From contig JAKLKU010000013.1 of assembly GCA_023150475.1 (NCBI GenBank), positions 100,704 to 164,703 of the forward strand: a stretch of DNA of 64,000 nt. Direction: 5' to 3'. The notes beneath the pieces are model-generated. The model worked only from the letters and a program-made list of their open reading frames with translations. It did not search any database and was not told the origin of the DNA. Position 1 is the first letter of the stretch. Every line of letters starts with the position of its first letter. Of the stretch, positions 44,377-52,882 are shown piece by piece. The translations under genes and the position numbers were made by a program. Origin of the DNA: Planctomycetota bacterium (GTDB lineage Bacteria; Planctomycetota; UBA1135; GCA-002686595).

Positions 44377-45103
44377 GCCAGCGCAGCTTGAGAACGGCGG
44401 TGTAGCCCTGCAAGAGGATGCGCAACGTCAGCGTCGACTGTCCGTGCAGGCGGTTCTGGAATTCGATCGGCACTTCGGCGATGCCGATCCGCCGTTGGGC
44501 GGTCTTGAAGAGCAGCTCCTGCACGATCGCCGGTCCGGGCGAGAACGTCTTCTCGACTTGGATCGCGCGCAGCGTGTCGGCGCGCCAACAGCGGAAGCCC
44601 GAGTTGCAGTCGCGCACCGGCACGCCGAGCATCATGCGGATGTAGAGGTTCGCGCACTTCGTCAGGAGCTGGCGGAAGAGTCCGCGGTGCGCGTCCTTGC
44701 CACCGACCACGCCGCGCGAGCCGAGCACGAGGCCGACTTCCTCGCCGCGGCGGTTCAAGCGCTCGAGCATCACCGGGATGTACTTCGGCTGGTGGCTGTG
44801 ATCGGCGTCCATCTCGATCACGACCGTCGCACCGAGCTCGAGCGCGCGCACGAAGCCGTCGCGACCCGCGCGGCCGCGGCCCTTGTCCGCGGTGCGGTGG
44901 AGCAGGAAGAGCCTGGGCTCGCTCCGCGCCGCCTCTTCGACGAGCTTCCACGTGCCGTCGGGCGAGTGGTCGTCGATCACCAGCACGCGGAAGTTCGGCC
45001 CGAGCGCGAGGAGCTCCTTCGCGAGCGGCAGGATGTTCGCCGCTTCGTTGTAGGTCGGCACCGTGCAGACCACGAGATCGGTGGTGGACGCGGGGCCGGG
45101 CAT
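44354..45103 (-). CDS. Polyprenyl-phosphate mannosyltransferase-like GT2
   Basis: This 249-residue GT2 enzyme resembles dolichol/polyprenyl phosphomannose synthase: VVCTVPTYNEAANI near residue 11, VLVIDDHSPDGTW near 40, VIEMDADHSHQPKY near 94 with the DxD metal motif, VGLVLGSRGVVGG and DCNSGFRCWRADTL near 165. It has no membrane domain, as in the DPM1 form. With the overlapping GT-C gene it forms a two-step unit: charge a polyprenyl phosphate with a hexose, then transfer it outside the membrane. Confidence 0.9.
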   Translation of the reverse strand: MPGPASTTDLVVCTVPTYNEAANILPLAKELLALGPNFRVLVIDDHSPDGTWKLVEEAARSEPRLFLLHRTADKGRGRAGRDGFVRALELGATVVIEMDADHSHQPKYIPVMLERLNRRGEEVGLVLGSRGVVGGKDAHRGLFRQLLTKCANLYIRMMLGVPVRDCNSGFRCWRADTLRAIQVEKTFSPGPAIVQELLFKTAQRRIGIAEVPIEFQNRLHGQSTLTLRILLQGYTAVLKLRWLAVTGRI

Positions 45104-45225
45104 GGTGCGGGGTGAGCCAAGGTACTCGACCGTTTTGGACGCGGCAAACGCGGCGGCGGCGCTCGGGCCTCGGCGTCGTCCGCCGGGCGAACGCCGCGCA
45201 ACTTGCCGCCGGGAACGAGCGCGCT

Positions 45226-45231
45226 ATCCTT
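45226..45231 (+). promoter_or_regulatory. Candidate -10 element for the Pus10-like gene
   Basis: TATCCT lies about 120 nt before the ATG at 45352, so this gene would have a leader of some 115 nt, unlike the leaderless genes in the window. I see no known riboswitch in that leader. Confidence 0.35.
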
Positions 45232-45351
45232 TCCGCCCCTCGAACGCGGCCGAACGGCGTGCCGCGCGCGCAACGTTCCATTCGTTTCCCTCGGCCCGAC
45301 CGATCGCGTTCCTCGCGGCGTGCTCCGGGCCCCCGATCGAGATCCGCGGCC

Positions 45352-46170
45352 ATGCAACGTCCTCCGTCCGCCAAACTGTTCGTCGAAGGCCGCTACAAGA
45401 AGCTCTCGCGCGACCTGCCGCAGACCGTCTTCTTCTGCCCCGAGTGCAAGGGCCATCCTCGCCGACGCCACGGCTGCACCCGCTGCGAAGGTTTCGGCAA
45501 GCTGACGCGCGATTCGGTGCAGGAGCTCGTCGGTTGGGTGCTCGGCGCGGCGCTGAAGACGCGCAAGAACAAGTTCCACGGCGCCGGCCGCGAGGACGTC
45601 AACGTGCGCATGCTCGGCACCGGCCGGCCGTTCGTGATGGAGTTCGTCGGACCGAAGGTGTTCGACGTCGACCTCGCCGCGCTCGAAGCCGAGATCAACC
45701 GCCGCAACGCCGGCCGGCTCGAAGTCCACGGCCTGCACTGGACCGAGAAGTCGCGTGTGCGCGTCGTCAAGGAAGAGAAGCACGCGAAGGAGTACCGCGC
45801 GGCCGTCGAGACGGGCGCGGAGCTCGATCCTGCGAAGGTGCGCGCGTTGTGCGGCAAGCGCCTGACGATCGTGCAGCACACGCCCGAACGCGTCGCGCAC
45901 CGGCGCGCGGACCTCGACCGCGAGCGGTGGATCGAAGTGCTGTCGATCGAGAAGACCGGCGAGCAGCGCTACGACGTCTTGCTCCGTACCGAGCACGGCA
46001 CCTACGTCAAGGAAGCGATCAGCGGCGAGAACGGTTCGACGCGGCCGTCGCTCGCCGAGTTGCTGGGGACGGCGTGCACGTGCCTCGAACTCGACGTCAC
46101 GGCGATCCTCGACGAAGTCGGCAAGACCGAAGCCGAGTTCGGCGCCGAGATCGTCTCGCGCGAGCCCTGA
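45352..46170 (+). CDS. Pus10-type tRNA pseudouridine synthase, catalytic domain only
   Basis: The 272-residue protein matches the catalytic part of Pus10, which makes pseudouridine 54/55 in archaeal tRNA. It starts KLFVEGRYKKLSRDLPQT, equivalent to GRYxKLSRxxPQT, then CPECKG and GCTRCEG knuckles (C29, C32, C42, C45) and the hallmark GAGREDVNVRMLGTGRPFVMEF with the catalytic Asp82 in the RED triplet. The C-terminus keeps the KRYxVLLRTEHGTYVKE-like and GTYVKEAISGENGSTRPSLAELLG stretches. The N-terminal THUMP-containing domain of archaeal and human Pus10 is missing. Pus10 is rare in bacteria, so this could be a transferred or an ancient planctomycete form. Confidence 0.9.
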   Translation: MQRPPSAKLFVEGRYKKLSRDLPQTVFFCPECKGHPRRRHGCTRCEGFGKLTRDSVQELVGWVLGAALKTRKNKFHGAGREDVNVRMLGTGRPFVMEFVGPKVFDVDLAALEAEINRRNAGRLEVHGLHWTEKSRVRVVKEEKHAKEYRAAVETGAELDPAKVRALCGKRLTIVQHTPERVAHRRADLDRERWIEVLSIEKTGEQRYDVLLRTEHGTYVKEAISGENGSTRPSLAELLGTACTCLELDVTAILDEVGKTEAEFGAEIVSREP

Positions 46171-46487
46171 TCGGACGCTCGTAGACGCACGCTCGGAGGC
46201 GCCGCCGCGTCGTGCGTTTCCACGGCCAAAGCGCGCCGCGGGTCACCGGCTTCGCGCGAGTCGAGCGCTCGCCCGCGCCACGTTCGTGAGCTTCGTCGCG
46301 CGCCCGTTCGAGCGCGGAGGGGGACCTGCGAACTTCTTTCGCAGGGCGCGGAACTTCGAGCGGCGCAACTGCGTCGATCGTCGAGGTAGAGTGCTCCGTC
46401 CGTCCACGCTCGCGCGTCCGCCGATCCGCGCTCCGGAGCGCTCTTCAGAGTGCCCGGAGATCCCCCAGCTCCCCCAAGTATCCATCG
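46171..46487. other. Gene-free spacer upstream of the Asp-box protein
   Basis: No supported gene is present. The only feature I see is the TAGAGT promoter candidate at 46387-46392. Confidence 0.5.
46387..46392 (+). promoter_or_regulatory. Candidate -10 element for the Asp-box lipoprotein
   Basis: TAGAGT would start transcription near 46399, giving a leader of about 90 nt before the ATG at 46488. Confidence 0.3.
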
Positions 46488-49247
46488 ATGAAGTCGTTCC
46501 TTATCCTCGCCGCGTTCGTCGCCGCGGCGTGCGTGGCCTGCAGCGAAACCGAAACTCGCGTCGCGCGCTCCGAGCGCGCTGAACCCGCCGAAACCGCGAA
46601 TCGCGCCGAACTTCGTGAACGTGCCGCGCTCGGCGAACCGCAGACGCCGACGCCGGTCGCAGAACGCTTCGCGCCCGAGCCCTCGCGTGCCGACGACACC
46701 GAGCAGGGCATGCTCGAGGAAGTCGAGGAACGCGCCGACGAACGGCGCGCGTGGATCGAGCGTCGGCACCTGACGGCTCCCGGCGTCGACTGGCGCGCGA
46801 TCGAGCTCGCGAACGGCGAACGCGAGATGGCACGGCGCAACGCCTTCGCTCGCGCTCGCGCGGACGGCAAGGCCGGCGCGCTCGCCGCGACGAACCTCTG
46901 GACCGAAGTCGGCAGCAAGAACCAAGCGGGCCGCATGTGGTGCGCGACGCTCGGCACCGACGGGTTCACGGTGTACTCGGGCTCGGACCTCGGCGGACTG
47001 TGGAAGGGCAATCTCGCGGGCTCGAGCTGGTCGCCGCTCGGCGACAATCTCTATGGCGGCGTCTACGAAGTCGCGTCGATCCCGGGCGAGTTCGTCGGCG
47101 ATCCGGACGTGCTGCTCGTGCTCGGCGCGTCGAACGCGCTGCGCGTGACGCGCGACGAAGGCCAGACGTGGGAGACGCCGAGTGGCCTCGGTGCGTACAG
47201 CGAAGTGCGCGGCATCTCGCGAGCGCTCGACGCGGCGCACACGCTCTACGTGCTCGTGCAGAATTCGATCGGCGGCGGCTCGGCGGCGCTCTTCGCGTCG
47301 ACCGACTACGGGCGCACGTTCACCAAGCGCTACCAACACGGCAGCGCCGGCAAGTCGTCGCTCTGGGTGCCGCGGCGCGGCGCGGCAGCGGCGACCGACG
47401 TGTACCTCTTCGTCAAGGGCGCGTGCTTCCGTTCGACCAACGGCGGCAACTCGTTCTCGCCGCTCGGCGTCGCGGACGCTGGCGCCAGCGATTGCATCCT
47501 GACGGGCTCCGAAGCCGGCGCGCCGACGTTGTACGTCGCGCTCTCGAACGGCGGCACGTGGAAGCTCTGGCGTTCCGACAACGGCGGCGCGAGCTTCGTC
47601 AACCCGTTCACGATCGGCGGCTTCTACGGCACGCTGTGCGCGTCGAGCTTCAACCCGTCGATCGTGATGTGGGGCGACATCGAAGCCCATCGTTCGACCA
47701 ACGGCGGCGCGAACTTCCAGATCGTCAACTCGTGGGGCTCGTACTACTCGAGCCCGTCGAACAAGCTGCACGCCGACCTGTTCGGATTCGACGTGTTCGT
47801 CGATCCGGCGAGCTCCACCAACGATCTGTGGTTCTTCGGCACCGACGGCGGGCTCTACAAGAGCACCGACTTCGGCGCGACCGTGCAGAACCTCTGCCTC
47901 TCGGGCCTCGGCGTGTCGCAGTACTACTCGACGTTGACGTCGAAGTTGACGCCGAGCCTGATCCAAGCGGGTTCGCAGGACCAGGGCTACCAACGCGGCA
48001 CGTTCACGCCGCCGTCGGGCTCGGGCCCTTCGACCGACTTCGCGCAGTTGATCAGCGGCGACTACGGACACCTGACGTCGTCCGATGGCTCGCACGCCCG
48101 CGTCGTGTCGACGTATCCGGGCTTCATCCTGCTCGCGGAAGGTGAGACGACGGCGAACCTCTCGACGTTGAGCTTCCCGGCGGGCGCGTCGAACGATTGG
48201 CTGCCGGCGGTGGTCGCCGATCCGCTCGACAACAAGGTCTTCTACTTCCTCGGCAACCAGCTCTGGAAGTACACGCGGCAGACGAACGGCACGTGGGTCA
48301 CGTCGCTGCACTCGAACCAGAACTTCGCGCTCGGCGGCAACTACCTGACCGCGCTCGCGTTCGCGCCGAGCGATCCGCAGCGCGTCTACGCCGTCAACGA
48401 CGGCGGCCGCATCTGGTACTCGACCGACCACGGCGTGACGTGGACGCAGTCCGCGTCCTCCGCGCCCGGCCAGCAGTACTTCTACGGCAACGCGATCAGC
48501 GTCCACCCGACGAACGGCCTCGAGTGCGCGATCGGCGGTTCCGGTTATTCGACGTCCGGCGTGATCCGCACCACCAACGGCGGCGCGAACTTCGCGCCCG
48601 AGAACTCCGGGCTGCCGCAGACGCACGTCTACGCGCTCGCCTACGCGACCGACGGTTCGGGCGACCTCTTCGCCGGCACGCAGCAGGCCGCGTTGCGTTG
48701 GAATCGAGCGAACGGCACGTGGAGCTCGATCTCGTCGCCGACCTCCGGACCCGGCGCGCCGATCACGCTGTATTGGTCGCTCGAGATCGTCGACAACGGC
48801 GCGACGGCGCGTTTCGGCACGTATGGCCGCGGCATCTGGGACTTCGCGATCCACCCGGTGCCGACGGTCACCTTCTACGGCACCGGCAAGACCAACACGC
48901 ACACGTCGCAGCCCTACTTGACCGCGAGTGGCACGCCGGCGCTCTCGACGAACGACTTCCGGCTGCAGCTCAACGACGCCATGCCGAACAAACAAGGCGT
49001 GATGATCTACAGCGCGACCCAGGCGCAGATCCCGTTCCAAGGCGGGACGCTCTGGATCGGTCTGCCGATCACGCGTGGACCGCTCTTCACGACCAACGCG
49101 GCGAACTTCGCCGACGTCGCGATCCCGATCGACGCGACGATGGTCGGGATCACGCGCTACTTCCAGGGCTGGTACCGCGATCCGCAGCACCCTGACGGCA
49201 CGACCGTCGGGCTCTCGAACGCGGCCAAGGTGTTGGTCGGTCCGTGA
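46488..49247 (+). CDS. Asp-box (BNR/sortilin-like) propeller lipoprotein with shared C-terminal domain
   Basis: The 919-residue protein starts with a lipoprotein-like signal (Cys15 or Cys18) and a charged linker to about residue 130. The main part has at least seven Asp-box motifs of the form S-T-D/N-x-G-x-x-F/W (STDYGRTF, STNGGNSF, SDNGGASF, STNGGANF, STDHGVTW and others), typical of sialidase/Vps10-like propellers; there is no sialidase RIP motif, so it is not evidently an enzyme. The last 125 residues (FYGTGKTNTHTSQPYL to the end) align with the C-terminal domain of the FG-GAP protein at 3374-5083. It abuts the convergent sulfatase gene with no spacer. Confidence 0.85.
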   Translation: MKSFLILAAFVAAACVACSETETRVARSERAEPAETANRAELRERAALGEPQTPTPVAERFAPEPSRADDTEQGMLEEVEERADERRAWIERRHLTAPGVDWRAIELANGEREMARRNAFARARADGKAGALAATNLWTEVGSKNQAGRMWCATLGTDGFTVYSGSDLGGLWKGNLAGSSWSPLGDNLYGGVYEVASIPGEFVGDPDVLLVLGASNALRVTRDEGQTWETPSGLGAYSEVRGISRALDAAHTLYVLVQNSIGGGSAALFASTDYGRTFTKRYQHGSAGKSSLWVPRRGAAAATDVYLFVKGACFRSTNGGNSFSPLGVADAGASDCILTGSEAGAPTLYVALSNGGTWKLWRSDNGGASFVNPFTIGGFYGTLCASSFNPSIVMWGDIEAHRSTNGGANFQIVNSWGSYYSSPSNKLHADLFGFDVFVDPASSTNDLWFFGTDGGLYKSTDFGATVQNLCLSGLGVSQYYSTLTSKLTPSLIQAGSQDQGYQRGTFTPPSGSGPSTDFAQLISGDYGHLTSSDGSHARVVSTYPGFILLAEGETTANLSTLSFPAGASNDWLPAVVADPLDNKVFYFLGNQLWKYTRQTNGTWVTSLHSNQNFALGGNYLTALAFAPSDPQRVYAVNDGGRIWYSTDHGVTWTQSASSAPGQQYFYGNAISVHPTNGLECAIGGSGYSTSGVIRTTNGGANFAPENSGLPQTHVYALAYATDGSGDLFAGTQQAALRWNRANGTWSSISSPTSGPGAPITLYWSLEIVDNGATARFGTYGRGIWDFAIHPVPTVTFYGTGKTNTHTSQPYLTASGTPALSTNDFRLQLNDAMPNKQGVMIYSATQAQIPFQGGTLWIGLPITRGPLFTTNAANFADVAIPIDATMVGITRYFQGWYRDPQHPDGTTVGLSNAAKVLVGP

Positions 49248-50873
49248 TCAGAGGCCGAGCGCCTTGCGCAACGCGTTGCGCACGGCGACGGCGTCGACCT
49301 TGCCGGCGAGCTCGGTCAGTTTCGCCCGCTGCGCGTCGTCGAACGTGCGACCCGTCAGTGCGCGCGCGGCCTCGAAGCGCGCGACACACGGAAGCTTGTC
49401 GTTCGCTGCGGCGGTGATCAGCTCGTCGGTGGGTTGGCCCGCGAGATCGGGACGCTCGTCGACGATGCCGTTGTCCGTGTAGCCGAGGCCCTGCATCACG
49501 GCGCGGAGCTCGGGCGTCAGTTGTTGTTCCTCGCCGGGCAGCCCGAGCGCGAGGCGCTCTTCGACGACCTTCGTCAGCGCGGCGACGACGTCCGGCTTCG
49601 CGGCGGCGAGGTTCGTGCGCGACTCGGGGTCCTTGCGCAGGTCGTAGAGCTCGGTGACGAGCCCGAGGCGACATTCGCCGTCCGGCGTCGGCAGGATCAA
49701 CTGCAGTCCGTGCTCGTCGATGACGCTCGAGCAGTAGCGCGTCATCGAGAACACCTTGCGCGTCGGATCGGAGCCCGGCGCTCGCGCTAGCGCGACGAGG
49801 CTCTTGCCGTGCAACGCCGTCGCTGCGGGCAGGTCGCAGAGCTCGAAGAGCGTCGGAACGATGTCGAGGTTCTCGACCCAACTCTTCACGACCGTCTCCG
49901 GACCGAGGCCGGGCGCCTTGAGGATCAGGGGCACGTGCACGAGCTCGCGATAGACCTGGTTGCCGTGCGTGCCCATCAGCAGGTTCAACAGCGTCGGCTG
50001 CTCGCCGCCCTTGGTGACGTGCTGCTGGCGATAGCCGACGTCGTACGCTTCGCGCGTCCACAGGCCTTCGCCGTGGTCGGCGGCGATCATGATCGCCGTG
50101 GCGCCGTAGAGGCCCGCACGCTCGAGCGCAGCCACGTAGTTCGCGATGCGGCGGTCCGCATACGCGACGTCGTCGTCGTAGCCGCCGTGCTCGCGTTTGA
50201 TGCGCTCGACGCTCGGCTCGAAGTCGTCGAGCTTGCGCTCGCTCGCGAACTGCCGCAGGAAGTCGACGCGGCCGGGCGGGAGCTCGTTGTCGCCCTTCAT
50301 GTAGCGCTGGTCCGCTTCGCTGGGCGGTCCATAACGAGTTTCGACGTCGTGCGGCTCGGCGAGGTGGATCCACGTGAAGGTCCGCTTGCCCTTCGCGCTC
50401 TCGAGCCACTGCACGATCCGCGCGTCGTCGGAGTACGGCTCGAGCTGCTCGAAGACGTCGAAGCCGCGCGAGAACTTGGTCTTCTCCGAGAGGATGTCGT
50501 TGCAGATGAACGCGGCGGTCTCGTAGCCCGCGCGCTGGAAGCTCTCGGCGAGCGTCGGCGCTTCGTCGGGGATCGTCAGTCGTTCGCCGGCGAGGTACTT
50601 GCCGGTCATCAACGAAACCATGCTCGGGCTGGTCCACGAGCTCTGCGACACGGCGTTCTCGAACAGCACGCCTTCCTTCGCGATGCGCGCGAGCGTCGGC
50701 GACGTGTCGCGCGAGTGGCCGTACGGCGTCGTGCGGTCGGCGCGCAAAGTGTCGACGACGATCAGGACGACGTGGTCGGGCTTGGCGGGCTCCGCCCCGC
50801 AGGAAGTTGCGGCGAGCAGTCCGAAGACCAGGCCGGAAACGAGCGTGAAAGCAGCGACGAGGCTCCGAGTCAT
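49248..50873 (-). CDS. Sulfatase-family (alkaline phosphatase superfamily) lipoprotein
   Basis: The 541-residue protein has a lipobox (LAATSC, Cys25) and a sulfatase domain: HVVLIVVDTLRADRTTPYG with the metal Asp41, SSWTSPSMVSLMTGKY at 78-93, HLAEPHDVETRYG near 168, and IAADHGEGLW near 263. At the formylglycine site, C/S-x-P-x-R is replaced by T81-S-P-S-M, so it cannot be a formylglycine-dependent sulfatase; Thr nucleophiles are known in phosphotransferase relatives. A TAGGCT hexamer 10 nt before the ATG overlaps the stop of the upstream dehydratase gene, so it may have its own promoter inside the operon. Confidence 0.85.
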   Translation of the reverse strand: MTRSLVAAFTLVSGLVFGLLAATSCGAEPAKPDHVVLIVVDTLRADRTTPYGHSRDTSPTLARIAKEGVLFENAVSQSSWTSPSMVSLMTGKYLAGERLTIPDEAPTLAESFQRAGYETAAFICNDILSEKTKFSRGFDVFEQLEPYSDDARIVQWLESAKGKRTFTWIHLAEPHDVETRYGPPSEADQRYMKGDNELPPGRVDFLRQFASERKLDDFEPSVERIKREHGGYDDDVAYADRRIANYVAALERAGLYGATAIMIAADHGEGLWTREAYDVGYRQQHVTKGGEQPTLLNLLMGTHGNQVYRELVHVPLILKAPGLGPETVVKSWVENLDIVPTLFELCDLPAATALHGKSLVALARAPGSDPTRKVFSMTRYCSSVIDEHGLQLILPTPDGECRLGLVTELYDLRKDPESRTNLAAAKPDVVAALTKVVEERLALGLPGEEQQLTPELRAVMQGLGYTDNGIVDERPDLAGQPTDELITAAANDKLPCVARFEAARALTGRTFDDAQRAKLTELAGKVDAVAVRNALRKALGL

Positions 50874-50883
50874 GCTCGGGACA

Positions 50884-50889
50884 AGCCTA
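50884..50889 (-). promoter_or_regulatory. Candidate -10 element, leaderless, sulfatase
   Basis: TAGGCT on the minus strand ends 10 nt before the sulfatase ATG; its TAG is the stop codon of the FabZ-like gene. Confidence 0.35.
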
Positions 50890-51366
50890 CACGACGGTGC
50901 CGAGGATCTGGCCCTCGAAGACCAGCCGGCGCTCGACGAAGCCCTGCGCTTCGTAGACGAACATCGTGCTGCGCACCTTGAGCGGCTTGACCGCGATCAC
51001 GAGCCGCGCCGGCGGTTCGACGATGCCGCGGAAGCGCACGGAGTCGAGTCCAGCGAAGCCGAGGAACACGTCGCGCGCGTCCGGTCTCCGTTTCAGATAG
51101 TCGTACGTCGCGAGCTGCGCCGCCGCTTCGCACTGCAGCACGCCGGGGAAGATCGGCCGGCCCGGGATGTGGTCGGCGGCCCACCAATCGTCGCGTTTCG
51201 CGTCCTTGAAGCCGATGCACAGCTCGTGCTCCGGATCGAAGCGGAGGATGCCGTCGAGCATCGCGAAGCGTCCGCGTTGCTTGCAGAACCGCTGGATTTC
51301 GTCGACGCCGAATTGGGGACGCGTGAGGTCGAGCGTTTCGAAGTCGACGAAAGCTTGGCTGGGCAC
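50887..51366 (-). CDS. FabZ-like hotdog-fold hydroxyacyl-ACP dehydratase
   Basis: The 159-residue protein has the hotdog dehydratase centre ADHIPGRPIFPGVLQCEAAAQL, with catalytic His66 and Glu80 in the places of the FabZ His/Glu pair, preceded by RFAMLDGILRFDPEHELCIGFK. FabZ removes water from 3-hydroxyacyl-ACP in fatty acid synthesis; a single stand-alone copy next to envelope genes may serve a specialised acyl chain. I chose the GTG at 51366 because the family begins about there; a longer reading adds a basic, non-conserved lead. A minus-strand TAGACT lies 90 bp upstream. Confidence 0.85.
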   Translation of the reverse strand: MPSQAFVDFETLDLTRPQFGVDEIQRFCKQRGRFAMLDGILRFDPEHELCIGFKDAKRDDWWAADHIPGRPIFPGVLQCEAAAQLATYDYLKRRPDARDVFLGFAGLDSVRFRGIVEPPARLVIAVKPLKVRSTMFVYEAQGFVERRLVFEGQILGTVV

Positions 51367-51454
51367 GGGGGACTCGCTGCGGCGTGGGGGAGCGGTGGAC
51401 GGACGATTCCGTCGGGAACCGGGCCGACGCGGGCGCGCGTCGGCGGAGGCGCGG

Positions 51455-51460
51455 AGTCTA
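51455..51460 (-). promoter_or_regulatory. Candidate -10 element for the FabZ-like gene
   Basis: TAGACT on the minus strand overlaps the end of the MATE gene and would give a leader of about 80 nt for the FabZ-like gene. Confidence 0.3.
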
Positions 51461-52882
51461 AGGAGCTGGTTCGCGTCCGCCAATGCGCGAGAGTGCGCGC
51501 GTCAGCCAGCGTCCGCGCTGCACGAGCCAGAACTGCAGCGACGCCTTGAGCAGACTCGTCGCGTTGAGCGTCCACCACACGCCGAGGGCGCCGAAGCCTT
51601 CGCGCACGCCGAACCAGTACGCGAGCGGCACGCGCAGGCCGTTGCCGAACATGCTGACCCACATCGCTCGCGCCGTGTAGCCCGCGCCGAGCAGGATCTT
51701 CTCGTTCGCCGCTTCGAACGCGACGCAGAGCTGACTGAACGCGATCACGGCGACGTAGAGCTGCGTCTGACGGACGACTTCCGGGTCGGTCGAGAAGTAG
51801 CGCGGCCCGATCGGCGCGATCACGAGGAAGAGCACCATGGCGCACGAGCCGACGACGATCGCCAGCTTGCGCGCGGCTCGCACCGCTTGCCACGCCGCTT
51901 CCGGATCGCGTGCGCCGATCGCGCGGCCGACGAGCGACGCGCCGGCCATGCCGATGCCGAGGAAGAGCGGGAAGCTGACGCCTTCGAACACCGAGAGCCC
52001 GAGCCCCAACGCATCGAGCACCGGCACGCCGAGTGGCACCATCACGAACTTGATCAGCGCCCAATAGACGCCGGAGTACAGCGCGATCGAGAGCGACACC
52101 GGGATGCCGATCGCGAGCATCTCGCCGATCAGCTTGCCGTCGAAGCGGAAGTAGCGCGTCCAACGCACTCCGTAGAGCCGGTGCAGCACGACGAAGCCCG
52201 CGGACACCGACAACGTCCGCGAACACGCGATCGCGAGCGGCGCGCCCGTGATGCCGAGCCCTTCGAAACCGAACCAGCCGGCGATCGAGGCCGCGAGCCC
52301 CGCGCCCGGATGGCCGACGCGCTCCGCCGCGTGCGACCCGTAGATCAGGATCGGCGCGAGCAAGTAGTTGAGCGCGCACGCGCCGAGCTCGAGCAACGAC
52401 GGCACCAGCGTGTTGCCGATGCCGATGAACACGTGGTCGATCGCTGGCGCGAACACCAACGGCAACGAACAGACGTAGAGGCTCGCGAGGTAGTCGTTCG
52501 CGAACGCCGCGGCTTGGTCGGGCAAGCCGAGCAGCGCGACGACGTGGGGCGTCAGCGCGGGACCGACGCTCGCGAATAGCGCGTACACGGCGATCGCGAT
52601 CCACACGGCTTGCGCGACGACGCGGTCGCGTCGTTCCGGGTCGCGCGCTCCGGTCGCGCGCGCGACGAGCGCGAGCGTGCCGCCGGCGGCGAGGAACACG
52701 AGCGAGAAGTTCATCACCGACACGAACAACGCCGAGGTCAACGCCGCTTGCGCGTCCGCGCCGAGGCCTTGCACCCAGAATTGGTCGTTGATGCGGTACG
52801 CGTTGTTCAGCAGGTACGACAGCGCCGACGGCCACGCGAGCCGCAGGACGTCGCGCACGCCCAGCGCGCGGCCGAGCGTCAT
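51458..52882 (-). CDS. MATE-family efflux transporter
   Basis: The 474-residue protein has twelve predicted membrane helices in two similar halves, starting LGVRDVLRLAWPSALSYLLNN, with the MATE-typical VARATGARDPERRDRVVAQA near residue 75 and LVGRAIGARDPEAAWQAVRAARK near 310 at the matching positions of each half. MATE pumps exchange Na+ or H+ for drugs or flip lipid-linked metabolites. The ATG overlaps the upstream stop (ATGA). The substrate is not readable. Confidence 0.92.
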   Translation of the reverse strand: MTLGRALGVRDVLRLAWPSALSYLLNNAYRINDQFWVQGLGADAQAALTSALFVSVMNFSLVFLAAGGTLALVARATGARDPERRDRVVAQAVWIAIAVYALFASVGPALTPHVVALLGLPDQAAAFANDYLASLYVCSLPLVFAPAIDHVFIGIGNTLVPSLLELGACALNYLLAPILIYGSHAAERVGHPGAGLAASIAGWFGFEGLGITGAPLAIACSRTLSVSAGFVVLHRLYGVRWTRYFRFDGKLIGEMLAIGIPVSLSIALYSGVYWALIKFVMVPLGVPVLDALGLGLSVFEGVSFPLFLGIGMAGASLVGRAIGARDPEAAWQAVRAARKLAIVVGSCAMVLFLVIAPIGPRYFSTDPEVVRQTQLYVAVIAFSQLCVAFEAANEKILLGAGYTARAMWVSMFGNGLRVPLAYWFGVREGFGALGVWWTLNATSLLKASLQFWLVQRGRWLTRALSRIGGREPAP

